A stretch of 64,000 nucleotides of DNA, taken from contig NZ_LJJF01000001.1 of the NCBI RefSeq assembly GCF_001625365.1, positions 6,684,501 to 6,748,500 of the forward strand, in the 5' to 3' direction. Under the pieces are notes generated by a model that saw nothing but the letters and a program-made list of their open reading frames with translations, was not told the DNA's origin and searched no databases. A program made the translations under genes and the position numbers. The stretch comes from Streptomyces sp. MJM8645 (GTDB taxonomy: Bacteria > Actinomycetota > Actinomycetes > Streptomycetales > Streptomycetaceae). Below are positions 1-8,862 of the stretch, one piece after another. Every line of letters begins with the position of its first letter. Position 1 is the first letter of the stretch.

Positions 1-649
1 GCGGGCGCAGGCCCGCGTACAGCCCGTCGACGCGCGCCAGGGCCGCGGGGTCGGTCTTGCGCAGGTAGGCGTCGACCCGGGCGAAGACCTCCTCGCCGAG
101 CTTGGGGGCGCCGACGTCGTCGCCCATGAAGTGGACCGGGCGCTCCGGGTGCTGGCGGTTGTACTCGCGCATCCAGCTGATCAGGTCCACGAACTCCTGG
201 CGCTCCCACGGTGATTTGCCCAGCTCGTCCTTGACGATCTGCCGGGCGTCGCCCTTGCCGTCCTGGAGGTACTTGTCGATCTTCAGGCCCGCCGACCAGC
301 TCATCTCCAGGGCGAAGGTGGTGAAGCCCTTCTCCTGGACCAGGTAGCGGAAGACCCGCTCCTTCATGGTGAAGAACTCGTGCGAGCCGTGCGTGGCCTC
401 GCCGAGGCCCACCACCTTGGCGTCCCCGACCATCGCGCCGAGCGCCCGCAGGTCGCTGGTGCTGCCGCCGGGCTCGGTCGACCGCAGCGGGTGCGCGGAC
501 CGCTCCAACGCGCGGACCACCGTGCCCCGCTGGCCGTCCGCCGCAGGGGCGGCGGAGGCCACCGGGGCCAGCAGGGCGGTGGTGGCGGCCGCCACCGTCG
601 CCGCGATCAGCCCGCGCCGGCCGATCATCCGCTTGTTCGCCGTGGTCAT
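1..649 (-). CDS. Erythromycin esterase family protein, partial (C-terminus off the left edge)
   Basis: The protein begins with a basic region and an RRGLIAA-type twin-arginine signal followed by an Ala-rich segment ending ASAA, so it is probably exported by Tat. The mature part shows the hallmark LGEATHGSHEFF of the erythromycin esterase (EreA/EreB-like) family around residues 80-92, with the family Glu and His, followed by a region like the rest of that fold. The ATG at 649 is preceded by GAGGAGAG on the minus strand, an excellent ribosome site. Members hydrolyse macrolide lactones or act on unknown esters; secreted Streptomyces members have mostly unproven substrates. The 3' part of the gene lies outside the window, so full length and later catalytic residues cannot be judged. 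Confidence 0.85.
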   Translation of the reverse strand, partial: MTTANKRMIGRRGLIAATVAAATTALLAPVASAAPAADGQRGTVVRALERSAHPLRSTEPGGSTSDLRALGAMVGDAKVVGLGEATHGSHEFFTMKERVFRYLVQEKGFTTFALEMSWSAGLKIDKYLQDGKGDARQIVKDELGKSPWERQEFVDLISWMREYNRQHPERPVHFMGDDVGAPKLGEEVFARVDAYLRKTDPAALARVDGLYAGLRP

Positions 650-791
650 GATCTCTCCTCAGTTTCCTTGTCCCGAAAGCTCGGTGAGATGATCATCGTC
701 CGCGGCGGGGGTGCGGCGCGCTGGGGCCGACCGCCGGGTTCTTCGGGGGGATAACCCCCGACCTGCGTCGATGCGGGCTCCGCCCGGTGGG

Positions 792-2435
792 TCAGAGCGC
801 CGCGGCGCGGTGCGTCGGGCGGCCGTCCAGGACGGTGAGCAGCACGGGGACGTCCGGCAGTTCGGTGGCGGGGGTGGTGAGCGGGTCGGCGGCCAGGGCG
901 GTGAGGTCGGCGCGGTGCCCGACGGCGATCCGGCCGGCCTGCTGCTCCTCCCCGGCCGCGTGCGCGGCGTTGACGGTCATCGCCCGCAGCGCCTCCAGCG
1001 CGGTGAGCGCCTGCCCGGGGTGGTGCGGCGGCTGGGTCAGGTCGCGGCTCGGGCGGCGGTGGCGGGCGCCGGCCAGCACGCCGAGCGGCGGGTAGGGGGC
1101 GATCGGCCAGTCCGAGCCGAGCACGACGGTGGCGCCCGCGTCCCACAGGTCGCGGCAGCGCCAGGCGCGGTCGGCGCGCTCCTCGCCGAGGCGGCGGGAC
1201 CAGTTGTCGGTGTGGTCGGCCCGGGTGAAGTCGCAGCAGTGGGTGGGCTGCATGGAGGCGGTCACGCCCAGCTCGGCGAAGCGCCGTACGACGGAGTCCG
1301 GGACGGTCTCGATGTGTTCGATCCGGTGCCGGACGGTTCGCGCCCCGGCAGCGGCCGTCCCCGGGGCCTGCGCCGAGGCCGCGGCCACGGCGTCGAGCGC
1401 GTGGCGGACGGCGGCGTCGCCGATGGCGTGGGTGGCGGTCGGCACGCCGGCGCGGTGCAGGTGCGCGATGACGCGGGTGTACTCCGCCGGGTCGGGCCAG
1501 AACGCGTGGGTGGACTCGCCGTGGCAGTCCGGGCGTTCCAGCCAGGCGGTGCCGTTGTCGATGGTGCCGTCCATGAACAGCTTGACGCCGTCGACCCGCC
1601 AGAGCCGGCCGCCCCGGTGCTGCTGCTCGACGAGGGCGCGCAGCCCGTCCGCGTCCACCCCGGGCTGGCACCAGGGGGCGACCCGCAGCCGCAGCGGCAG
1701 GTCGCCCGCCTCGTCGAGTTCGGTGTAGAGGTCGAGGCTGTCGCCGTTCGCGTCCATCGCGTGGCCGCCGGTGAGGCCGGCGGCGGCCATGGCGGCGAGC
1801 GCGGCGGCCAGGCGGGCGCGGCGTTCGGCCCGGGTGGGCTGGGGGGCGGCGCGTTCGACCAGTTCGCAGGCGGCGTCCTCCAGCAGCAGGCCGGTGGGGC
1901 GCCCGGTCGCGTCGCAGACCACCTCAGCGGCCTGGGCGAAGCTGCGCGGGCCGTCGACGCCGGCGAGTTCCAGGGCGCGCGGGCTGGCCAGCATGGAGTG
2001 GGCGTCGAAGAGTTGGAGCAGCGCCGGGACGCCGTCGAGGACGGGCGCGAGTGCGGCGGACTCCACCGGCCGGTCGCCGAAGACGTTCGGGTCCAGGCCC
2101 CAGGCGTGCAGCCAGGCGCCGGGGGCGAGGGTGCGGACCTCGGCGGCGAGGGCGGCGCGGACCCCGGCGAGGTCGGTGCAGCCGGAGAGGTCGAGGCCGT
2201 GGGTGAGTTCGGCGCCGGTGACCGGGTGCAGGTGCCCGTCGACCAGCCCGGGGGTGACGACGGCGCCCTTCAGGTCGACCACCGTGGTGGCGGCGTCGGC
2301 GAGCCGGCGGATCTCCCGGTCGTCGCCGAGGGCGGCGATCCGGCCGTCGGCGACGGCCAGGGCGGTCTGCGGGAGGGGGCCGCCGGTCGCCGGGTCGAGC
2401 AGGCGGGCGGACAGGAGGACGAGGGAGGTGCGCAC
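792..2435 (-). CDS. YtcJ-like metal-dependent amidohydrolase
   Basis: A 547-residue protein of the amidohydrolase superfamily, subgroup 3 (YtcJ/AepA type). It has the N-terminal beta-sandwich strand pattern, PGLVDGHLHP (metal-binding HxH near residue 68), a mid-protein DGTIDNGTAW segment, THAIGDAA, RIEHIE, and VLGSDWPI near residue 450 carrying the last metal-ligand Asp. It starts with GTG at 2435, with GGAG six bases upstream; an ATG two bases away is in the wrong frame. It lies 48 bp downstream of the TetR gene on the same strand, and the pair diverges from a nucleobase permease, so I infer hydrolysis of an imported cyclic amide, amidine or nucleobase-like compound. The substrate is unknown. 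Confidence 0.88.
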   Translation of the reverse strand: MRTSLVLLSARLLDPATGGPLPQTALAVADGRIAALGDDREIRRLADAATTVVDLKGAVVTPGLVDGHLHPVTGAELTHGLDLSGCTDLAGVRAALAAEVRTLAPGAWLHAWGLDPNVFGDRPVESAALAPVLDGVPALLQLFDAHSMLASPRALELAGVDGPRSFAQAAEVVCDATGRPTGLLLEDAACELVERAAPQPTRAERRARLAAALAAMAAAGLTGGHAMDANGDSLDLYTELDEAGDLPLRLRVAPWCQPGVDADGLRALVEQQHRGGRLWRVDGVKLFMDGTIDNGTAWLERPDCHGESTHAFWPDPAEYTRVIAHLHRAGVPTATHAIGDAAVRHALDAVAAASAQAPGTAAAGARTVRHRIEHIETVPDSVVRRFAELGVTASMQPTHCCDFTRADHTDNWSRRLGEERADRAWRCRDLWDAGATVVLGSDWPIAPYPPLGVLAGARHRRPSRDLTQPPHHPGQALTALEALRAMTVNAAHAAGEEQQAGRIAVGHRADLTALAADPLTTPATELPDVPVLLTVLDGRPTHRAAAL

Positions 2436-2483
2436 ATCGGCTCCAACGGTGCTGCGGGGCGGGGGAGTTGAGGGGTGGAGTGG

Positions 2484-3116
2484 TCAGTCTTTCCAGGTGA
2501 GGGAGCCATCGGGCAGGCCGAGTTCGCGTTCGGCGGTGGCCACGGCGAGCCGGGTGACGGCGGAAGGGTGGTCGCGCAGGCCGGTGTTGGCGTGGGCGGC
2601 GAGGCCGTCGATCACGACCAGGATCTGAAGAGCCGTCACGTCGACGTCATCGGTGCGGAATTCACCCTGGGTGACGCCCGCTTCGATGACGCCGCCGAGT
2701 CGTCCGCGCCAGCCGGCCTGCTGCTCCAGGACCCGGTCGCGCAGGACGGGCCGGTAGCGGCTGAGGTGGCGGGCGTTGATCCAGAGCCGGCTCATGTCGT
2801 CGTAGGCCGGCCCGGTGGCGCGGGCGAAGAACCGTGCGAGGTGGTGCAGCGGCGACCCGTCGTGCGGGTCGGCGGGCAGCAGCGTCTCCAGTTCGGCGGT
2901 GGCGGCGCTGCCGAAGGCCTCGGCGACGAGGTCCTCGACGGCGGGGAAGTAGTGGCTGATCAGACCGGGTCTGACGTCGAGCTGCTCGGCGATCCTGCGC
3001 AGCGTGATGCACTCCAGGCCCTCGGTGAGGGCGACGGCGGCGGCTGCCTCGACGATCTCCGCCCGCCGGTCGTCGGCGGATTTGCGGACCCGTTTGCGCT
3101 GAACGCTTGACGTCAT
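2484..3116 (-). CDS. TetR/AcrR family transcriptional regulator
   Basis: A 210-residue regulator with an N-terminal helix-turn-helix (ADDRRAEIVEAA followed by TLRRIAEQLDVRPGLISHYF at about residues 15-60) and a helical C-terminal domain with a typical TetR ligand-pocket layout. The reading frame stays open to 3188, but the ATG at 3116 is preferred because it starts directly before a basic arm and leaves a proper 71-bp divergent promoter space before the permease at 3188. It probably represses both the permease and its own operon with the amidohydrolase, through the inverted repeat in that space. The ligand is presumably the transported compound (inference). Confidence 0.88.
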   Translation of the reverse strand: MTSSVQRKRVRKSADDRRAEIVEAAAAVALTEGLECITLRRIAEQLDVRPGLISHYFPAVEDLVAEAFGSAATAELETLLPADPHDGSPLHHLARFFARATGPAYDDMSRLWINARHLSRYRPVLRDRVLEQQAGWRGRLGGVIEAGVTQGEFRTDDVDVTALQILVVIDGLAAHANTGLRDHPSAVTRLAVATAERELGLPDGSLTWKD

Positions 3117-3127
3117 GTGCCGGATGC

Positions 3128-3147
3128 TATTGAGTGTGCGACCAATA
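3128..3147. promoter_or_regulatory. Candidate TetR operator in the divergent promoter region
   Basis: The 71-bp space between the TetR and permease starts contains the inverted repeat TATTG-N10-CAATA. It is the only clear dyad in the space and is centrally placed to block both promoters. TetR-type operators are usually 15-25 bp dyads, which fits. The assignment to the adjacent regulator is inference. Confidence 0.45.
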
Positions 3148-3187
3148 AGCAAGTAGGTGGGCACGACACCCCCACGGAGGGCCCCCA

Positions 3188-4624
3188 ATGGCGTCCACGC
3201 TCCCGGACCACCCCCACCCCGACACCCGCGCCGCCGCGCCGCTCCAGCAGGAGCGGGCCGGCCGGGTCGAGGTCCACGGCATCGACCACATCCCCGAGAC
3301 CGAACGGCGCGGCCGCGCCCGCGAACTCTTCCCCGTCTGGGCGGCGGCCAGCGTCAACTACCTCAACCTGGTCGTCGGCGGCGCCCTCGTCCTGGCCGGG
3401 CTCGACCTGCCCCAGGCGTTCGCGGTGGTCGTCGTCGGCAACCTGTTCTGGCTGGGCACCGGCCTGTTGGCGGTCTCCGGACCGGCCGCGGGCGCGCCCA
3501 GCGAGGTCATCACCCGCGCGATGTACGGCGTCCTCGGCAACCGCGTGAACAACGCCGTCACCGGCTGGATGATCTCCGTCTGCTACTTCGCGCTCAACCT
3601 CGCCGCGGCCGCCGTCGCCGCGTTCTCGCTCGCCGAGCAGGCCGGGATCACCCCGACCACCCCGATCAAGATCGCCATCGTGGTGGCCATCGTCGTGGTG
3701 ACGCTCACCATCAGCGTCTACGGCCACGCCGCGATCCTCCGGCTCTACCTGCCGATCACCCTGGCGCTCGCCGCCGCCTTCGCCGTCGTCGGGTACGTGG
3801 TGCTCCGGCACGCCGACTTCGGCTACACGCCCGCCGAACCGCTCTCCGGCACCCGCCTGTGGTCCGCCGTCCTGGCCGGCGTCACCCTGATCGCCTCCGG
3901 CCCGCTGTCCTACACCACCAGCGCCGACTTCTCCCGCTACCTGCCGCACACCACCTCCCCGCGCGCCGTCCTCGGCTGGACGGCCCTCGGCGGCTTCCTG
4001 CCCAGCGTCGCCGTCGGCGGCCTGGGCGTACTCGCCGCCAGCGCCGTCGACATGACGGACCCGCAGGCCGCCCTCCAGCGGATCCTGCCCGGCTGGTTCG
4101 ACCCGGTCTTCCTGCTCGCCCTGGTCGTCGGCACGATCGCGGTCAACGCGCTCACCGCCTACAGCGCCGGACTCGCCCTGCAAGCCGTCGGCATCCGGAT
4201 CCGCCGCACGCTCAGCGTGCTCGTCGACGGCACCGTCGCCGTCTGCCTCACGCTGTACGCGCTGCTGGTCTCCAACTTCCTCGACACCGTCAGCAACGTG
4301 CTCCAGCTGACCGTCGTCCTGCTCGGCCCCAGCACCGCGATCTACGCCACCGACATCCTGCTGCGCCGCAACCGCTACGACGGCCGCGCGCTCACGGACG
4401 AGACCCCGGGCAGCCCCTTCTGGTACCGGGCGGGCGTCAACCCGGCCGGTGCGCTCGCCCTCGCGGCCGGGGTGGCCGGCGCCGCGCTGTGCGTGGACAC
4501 CCTGTACACCGGGCCGGTGGCCGCGCTCGTCGGTGCGGACCTCGCGCTGCCGGTCGGCATGGTCGTCGCGGCGGCGGTGTACGCGGTGCTGATGCGCGGG
4601 AAGCTGAACCGCCGGGGCGCCTGA
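3188..4624 (+). CDS. NCS1 family purine/cytosine permease
   Basis: A 478-residue integral membrane protein with about 12 hydrophobic segments. It resembles the nucleobase:cation symporter-1 family: an N-terminal GIDHIPETER segment, first helix region WAAASVNYLNLVVGGAL, and a later SYTTSADFSRYLP segment that matches the family loop between helices 6 and 7. The ATG at 3188 follows GGAGGG. It probably imports a purine, cytosine, allantoin-like or hydantoin compound by cation symport across the cytoplasmic membrane. It diverges from a TetR regulator and an amidohydrolase, making a likely uptake and hydrolysis set. The precise substrate cannot be told from sequence. Confidence 0.9.
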   Translation: MASTLPDHPHPDTRAAAPLQQERAGRVEVHGIDHIPETERRGRARELFPVWAAASVNYLNLVVGGALVLAGLDLPQAFAVVVVGNLFWLGTGLLAVSGPAAGAPSEVITRAMYGVLGNRVNNAVTGWMISVCYFALNLAAAAVAAFSLAEQAGITPTTPIKIAIVVAIVVVTLTISVYGHAAILRLYLPITLALAAAFAVVGYVVLRHADFGYTPAEPLSGTRLWSAVLAGVTLIASGPLSYTTSADFSRYLPHTTSPRAVLGWTALGGFLPSVAVGGLGVLAASAVDMTDPQAALQRILPGWFDPVFLLALVVGTIAVNALTAYSAGLALQAVGIRIRRTLSVLVDGTVAVCLTLYALLVSNFLDTVSNVLQLTVVLLGPSTAIYATDILLRRNRYDGRALTDETPGSPFWYRAGVNPAGALALAAGVAGAALCVDTLYTGPVAALVGADLALPVGMVVAAAVYAVLMRGKLNRRGA

Positions 4625-4785
4625 GCGCGGCCGTCCGACGGCCCCCGTCGAACTGCCCTTCCTCCGAAGGGTGCTGAGGACGCCCGGCCGGGACGCTTCC
4701 GGGGGGCCGCCGGTTGTCAGTGGCGTCCGTTAGGGTGCGGACCGGCGGCCCGGCCACGCGGGCCGGCGCGAGGTGAGGGGGCGTC

Positions 4786-5448
4786 ATGACGGACGGTACC
4801 GAAGGGGCGGGGGGCGAGGAGGGCATCCGGTGGCTCGCGGACGCCGGGCGCTCCGTCGACGGCGTCCTGTTCGCCCGGGGGATACCGCCGCAGGAGCTCG
4901 CCCGCCGGATGGGCGCCGATCCGGCCGCCGCGGCCGGGCCGCTCAGCGGCACCGAGGTGTGGGACCTCGACATCGAGGTGTTCCGCCCGAGCGACGACGG
5001 CGACGGCGTGATCCGGGTCGGCGAGTCCGGTGAGTGGTCCTTCGCGGTCGAGTACGGCGACTCCACCGGCGGCGAACGGCTCACCGAGATAGCGTGCGAC
5101 GGGGTCGAGGTGGTCCACTTCCGCCCGATGCCGGACCACCCGCCGGCGCTGCTCGACTACGCCCGCGACGGCGCCGTGCTGTGCGGGTTCGGCCTCGCCG
5201 AGGAGCGCTGGCGCTGGGGCCGGGAGCCCGACCTGCTGGTCCCCGAGCTGGTCGCCGCAGGCGTCCTGGAGCCCGACGGGATCACCCGCGGTCCCGGGGG
5301 CGAGCCGCCCGCGGCCGTCCGCCGCCGCACCCTCGGCGCGGTCGGGCGGCGGTTCGGGCTGAGCCTGCCCCGGGCCGTCCTCGGCGAACTGCGGCTGCCG
5401 ACGTACGCGGTGCGGGGCAGGCCGGGGATGGAGCCGCCGGGTCGTTGA
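4786..5448 (+). CDS. DUF6461-like protein of unknown function
   Basis: A 220-residue soluble protein without signal peptide or membrane helix. The N-terminal half (VDGVLFARGIPPQELARRMGAD at about residues 25-46, then a segment around FAVEYGDSTGG) resembles actinomycete proteins collected as DUF6461, which sense or bind something unknown and often occur in multiple copies per genome. The ATG at 4786 follows AGGTGAGGGGG. The C-terminal third is Arg- and Pro-rich. No catalytic motif is visible and the neighbours do not suggest a pathway. Confidence 0.7.
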   Translation: MTDGTEGAGGEEGIRWLADAGRSVDGVLFARGIPPQELARRMGADPAAAAGPLSGTEVWDLDIEVFRPSDDGDGVIRVGESGEWSFAVEYGDSTGGERLTEIACDGVEVVHFRPMPDHPPALLDYARDGAVLCGFGLAEERWRWGREPDLLVPELVAAGVLEPDGITRGPGGEPPAAVRRRTLGAVGRRFGLSLPRAVLGELRLPTYAVRGRPGMEPPGR

Positions 5449-5513
5449 GCCGGGGCCGGCCCCGGGCCCGCCCCGGCCGCGCGCTGGACGTTTTGGACGC
5501 CCCGGACGCGTGT

Positions 5514-6734
5514 TCAGCCGGAGCGTGGCCCGGTCCGGGCGGCCCGGGCCTCCAGGTAGCGCCGCTCGGCGAGGCTGGCGGTGGCCTTCGCGGCGCGCCG
5601 GTAGTGCTCGTGGGCGCCGGCCGGGTCGCCGGCCTTCTCCAGCAGGTGCGCCCGGACGGACAGCAGCCGGTGGTGCCCGGCCATCCGCCCGTCACCGTCC
5701 AGGGCGGACAGCAGGGCCAGCCCGGCGGCCGGGCCGTCGGTCTCGGCGAGCGCGATCGCCCGGTTGAGGGTGATCATCGGGTTGGGCGCGATCCGTTCCA
5801 GGATCAGGTAGAGGGCGTGCACCTGGGGCCAGTCGGTCTCCTCGGCGGTGGCCGCGTCGGCGTGCGTGGCCGCGATGGCGGCCTGCAACTGGTAGGGCCC
5901 CAGGGTCGGGCCGGCCAGCGCCGCCTCGGCCAGTCCGACGCCCTCGTCGATCAGCGCCCGGTCCCAGGCCTTGCGGTCCTGCTCGTCCAGCGGCACCAGG
6001 TCGCCGGCCGGGGTGGTCCGGGCCTCCCGGCGGGCGTGGGTCAGCAGCATCAGCGCGAGCAACCCGGTCACCTCGTCGTCCCCGGGCAGCTGCGCGTGCA
6101 CCGTCCTGGTCAACCGGATCGCCTCGCGCGCGAGGTCGGGGCGGTGCAACTCCGGTCCGGAGGTGGCGGTGTAGCCCTCGTTGAAGATCAGGTAGAGCAC
6201 GTGCAGCACGACTCGCAGCCGTTCCTCGCGCTCCGCGCCGTCCGGCAGGGCGAACGAGCTGCCGGCGGCCCTGATGCGCTGCTTGGCCCGGCTGATCCTG
6301 GCCGCCATGGTGGCCTCCGGCACCAGGAACGCGCGGGCGATCTCGGCGGTGGTCAGACCGCCGACCGCCCGCAGCGTCAGGGCGGTCCGGGAGGCCGCGG
6401 TGAGCGTCGGATGGCAGCACAGGAACAGCAGGACGAGCGTGTCGTCGGTGTCCGGCACCTCCGGCGGCACCGCCTCGGCGGCCGTCGCCGACTCCCGTTC
6501 GCGGCGCGCGCGGTCGCGGCGCAACTGGTCGATGAGCCGCCGGGCCGCGACGGTCACCAGCCAGCCGTGCGGATTGTCCGGCACCCCCTCGGACGGCCAC
6601 TGCACGGTGGCGGCGAGAACGGCCTCCTGGACGGCGTCCTCGCACCCTTCGAACCGGCCGTACCGGCGAACCAAGGTGCCGAGGACCTGCGGCGTGAGCG
6701 CACGCAGCAGGTCCTCGAAGTCCGGTGCTGTCAT
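5514..6734 (-). CDS. ECF sigma factor with C-terminal DUF6596/TPR-like extension (ECF42 type)
   Basis: A 406-residue protein. Residues about 5-75 form sigma region 2 (FEGCEDAVQEAVLAA, then PHGWLVTVAARRLIDQLRR). Region 4 follows at about 110-165 (LRAVGGLTTAEIARAFLVPEATMAARISRAKQRI). The remaining 230 residues are the helical extension of the sigma-24-like group with DUF6596 (VLYLIFNEGYTA, LLTHARR, LDEQDR, AIAATHA, NPMITLNRAIA). The start ATG overlaps the stop of the upstream YCII-type gene by four bases, so the two are translationally coupled. Known ECF42 factors are encoded beside such DGPF/YCII proteins and lack an anti-sigma factor; the extension is required for activity. Confidence 0.92.
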   Translation of the reverse strand: MTAPDFEDLLRALTPQVLGTLVRRYGRFEGCEDAVQEAVLAATVQWPSEGVPDNPHGWLVTVAARRLIDQLRRDRARRERESATAAEAVPPEVPDTDDTLVLLFLCCHPTLTAASRTALTLRAVGGLTTAEIARAFLVPEATMAARISRAKQRIRAAGSSFALPDGAEREERLRVVLHVLYLIFNEGYTATSGPELHRPDLAREAIRLTRTVHAQLPGDDEVTGLLALMLLTHARREARTTPAGDLVPLDEQDRKAWDRALIDEGVGLAEAALAGPTLGPYQLQAAIAATHADAATAEETDWPQVHALYLILERIAPNPMITLNRAIALAETDGPAAGLALLSALDGDGRMAGHHRLLSVRAHLLEKAGDPAGAHEHYRRAAKATASLAERRYLEARAARTGPRSG

Positions 6735-7102
6735 GCCTCCAAGTGTCCGTCGGCGAACATCACCTGCCGCACCTCGACCCCCAGGCCCTCGATCGCGGTG
6801 TCCGGGATCAGCGCCGCCAGCGCGATCGCCCGCTCCTTGTCCTCGCAATCGATCAGGTAGAAGCCGCCCAGGTACTCCTTGGCCTCCAGGAACGGGCCGT
6901 CGGTCACCACCGGCTGGCCGTTGCGCACGGTCACCACGGCGGCCTGGGTCGGATCGACCAGTGCCTGGGTGGTGATCAGCTCTCCGGACGCCTTCAGCGC
7001 CTCGATGAACTCGCCGTGGCCGTGGCCGATCGCCGCCTTCTCCTCGTCGGTCAGCGCGTCCATCACGGCCGGGTTGATGTGCAGGCTGATCAGGAACTTC
7101 AT
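6731..7102 (-). CDS. YCII-related / DGPF-domain protein
   Basis: A 123-residue protein of the dimeric ferredoxin-like YCII family with the signature VTDGPFLEAKEYLGGFYLIDC at about residues 66-86 and an HGEFIEAL segment. It starts at the ATG at 7102, preceded by GAGGAGCACGAG, and its stop overlaps the start of the ECF sigma gene by four bases. DGPF proteins are the conserved partners of ECF42 sigma factors and may be part of the output or signalling. The biochemical activity is unknown. Confidence 0.9.
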   Translation of the reverse strand: MKFLISLHINPAVMDALTDEEKAAIGHGHGEFIEALKASGELITTQALVDPTQAAVVTVRNGQPVVTDGPFLEAKEYLGGFYLIDCEDKERAIALAALIPDTAIEGLGVEVRQVMFADGHLEA

Positions 7103-7397
7103 CTCGTGCTCCTCGTGGTTCGCGGGCCCGGCTGGGCTCCTCGACCGGTGGTCGGAGCCGTCGCCGCGGTCTTGACGTCCTCCGCCGGAAGATCGGATGA
7201 ATCTTCGCGGCCGCAGCGCCACCTCGCACCTCGCACCCCGCCCGCATCGGGAGGGCCGGGGGCCGGGGACCCCGCCCCGCCGTCACCCGGGAGTGTGGTG
7301 GCCACGTCACATCGGGCGCCGCTACTGTGACCCGGTGGCGGAGCGTCACATGGAGCGGGTGGGCCGTCCCGGCCCGGTCCCGTCGGGAGGGGCAGTC

Positions 7398-8318
7398 ATG
7401 AAAAGCACTCGTCGTGTGTTCGGATCGGTGCTCGCGGCTGCCGCCCTGGCCGCCTGCGCCCCGTCGACGTCACCCGCCGCGGCCTCGATCGCCGCGCCGG
7501 CCGCCTCGGGGTCCGAGGGAGCGAGGGGAGCCGCGCCGGCCGCGGTGGCGAGCGGGAAGACGGCCTGGACCGGCCAGTTCCGCGGTTACGGGACGGACCA
7601 GTGGAAGCACGCCTGGGGCGCGGCCGACCAGGGGACGTGGGGCGGTTCGGACTTGAGCGCGGTCGACGACGCGGCCGCTCCCGGGGGCGGCTCGGCGCTC
7701 CAGGTCGTCTACGGGGCCGGGTCCTCCTCCAACCAGTGCGCCGACTGCCCGAACCCGGGCGGCGGCCAGTTCTACACGGATCTGACCAGCCTGGGCCTGT
7801 CCGCCCTGGCCCAGGGCAAGACGCTGGACCTGAAGTACTCCCTCAAGTTCCCGGCCGGCCGGGACTGGGGCAAGGCGGGGAAGCTGCCCGGACTGTACGG
7901 CGGCAGGATCGGTGAGGAGTCGGGCGGCAACCACGGCGCAGGCTGGTCGACGCGCTACATGTGGCGCGGCGCCAAGGGCGTGCCGGACAACGGCGAGGTC
8001 TACCTCTACACCCCGACCAACTCCGGCCCGACCGGCTACGGGGTGGACGAGGGGCTCGGCGACTGGCGGTTCCAGGCCGACGGCGCGTGGCACAGCGTCG
8101 AGCAGCTGGTCGACCGCGGCACCGGGGACGTCACCGTCTGGTACGACGGCCGCCAGGTCTACGCGGCGCGCGGGGTGGCCTCGGGCATCGGCGGGATCCC
8201 CTTCGGCGGCGTGTTCTTCTCCACCTTCTACGGCGGCCACGACACCAGTTGGGGCCCGGCGAGCACCCAGCGCGCCTACTTCGCGGACTTCTCGCTGTCC
8301 TCCGGCGTCCAGCACTGA
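7398..8318 (+). CDS. Secreted lipoprotein, polysaccharide-lyase (PL14-like) family
   Basis: A 306-residue protein. It has a lipoprotein signal (basic MKSTRRV, hydrophobic stretch, lipobox LAAC with Cys20), then an Ala/Pro-rich linker to about residue 55, then a beta-jellyroll-type domain. Features include LDLKYSLKFPAGRDWGKAGKLPGLYGG, TRYMWRG, and a C-terminal GGVFFSTFYGGHDTSWGP segment typical of alginate or polyglucuronate lyase-like and GH-adjacent secreted proteins of Streptomyces. It is expected on the outer face of the membrane, cleaving an acidic polysaccharide. The ATG at 7398 is preceded by GGGAGGGG. The substrate is a family-level inference only. Confidence 0.7.
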   Translation: MKSTRRVFGSVLAAAALAACAPSTSPAAASIAAPAASGSEGARGAAPAAVASGKTAWTGQFRGYGTDQWKHAWGAADQGTWGGSDLSAVDDAAAPGGGSALQVVYGAGSSSNQCADCPNPGGGQFYTDLTSLGLSALAQGKTLDLKYSLKFPAGRDWGKAGKLPGLYGGRIGEESGGNHGAGWSTRYMWRGAKGVPDNGEVYLYTPTNSGPTGYGVDEGLGDWRFQADGAWHSVEQLVDRGTGDVTVWYDGRQVYAARGVASGIGGIPFGGVFFSTFYGGHDTSWGPASTQRAYFADFSLSSGVQH

Positions 8319-8322
8319 CCCG

Positions 8323-8727
8323 TCAGCCGACTGTCACCGTCACGGTGAAGGCCCGCTGGCCGGGCGGGCAGGCCAGTGCCTCGCCGCAGGTGGTGCGGTG
8401 GGCGGAGAGGCGGGCCGTGCCGGGGGAGGCGGCGAGGAAGCCGGCGGTGACCTGACCGCAGCCGCCGCCCGGCCGGCAGGAGGGGGCGGGGGTGGTCGCG
8501 GTGGCGGTCGGACGCAGCGTCCGCGGGCTGTCGCCGGCGGCCGGGGACCAGTAGGTGCTGTGCAGCTCGACCCGGATGACGGTGCCGGGTGCCACCCGGA
8601 CGGTCGTGCCGTCGGCGTGCTCGTCGAGCACCAGGGCGGGCGGGCCCGGCGCGGCGGGGCCGGGGTTCGACGAGCAGCCGGCCGCCAGGGCGAGCAGGGC
8701 GGCTGCCGCGAGCTTTCGCACCGTCAC
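8323..8727 (-). CDS. Small lipoprotein, possibly chagasin (I42)-like
   Basis: A 134-residue lipoprotein with signal sequence and lipobox LAAGC (Cys18). The GTG start at 8727 sits behind AAGGAGGAGAGCC, a very strong ribosome site. The mature part is beta-rich and shows the spaced pattern G-V-I-R-V-E-L ... T-Y-W-S-P ... G-F-L-A-A-S-P-G-T-A and a C-terminal R-A-F-T-V-T-V-T-V strand. This loosely recalls chagasin-type cysteine protease inhibitors, where GxxxFxAxxxG-like loops face the protease. Four cysteines (CRPGGGC, CGEALAC) could form disulphides. It is convergent with the lyase gene, four bases apart. The inhibitor idea is weak. Confidence 0.55.
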   Translation of the reverse strand: MTVRKLAAAALLALAAGCSSNPGPAAPGPPALVLDEHADGTTVRVAPGTVIRVELHSTYWSPAAGDSPRTLRPTATATTPAPSCRPGGGCGQVTAGFLAASPGTARLSAHRTTCGEALACPPGQRAFTVTVTVG

Positions 8728-8801
8728 GGCTCTCCTCCTTCACAGGGCGCGATGTTGTCGGGGCGCGGTGTCCTTGGGGCGCAGTGTCCTTGGGACGCGG
8801 T

Positions 8802-8838
8802 GCCGCCGGGGCGGGCCGTGGTGGCCCGCCCCGGCGGC
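8802..8838 (-). terminator. Perfect 16-bp hairpin, terminator of the secreted Ig-domain gene
   Basis: Inverted repeat 8802-8817 / 8823-8838 with perfect 16-bp GC arms and a 5-base loop. It lies 24 bp past the stop of the minus-strand gene at 8863 and before the lipoprotein gene start. GC-rich hairpins without a U-tract are usual terminators in Streptomyces. Confidence 0.6.
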
Positions 8839-8862
8839 GTCAGGGGCGTGGACGGGCGGCCG

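Noticed and set aside
7306..7349. GTCACA-N14-TGTGAC and a third GTCACA before the lyase gene, considered as a CRP site
   Set aside because: The half-sites face the wrong way for TGTGA-N6-TCACA and the spacing is wrong; left as coincidence.
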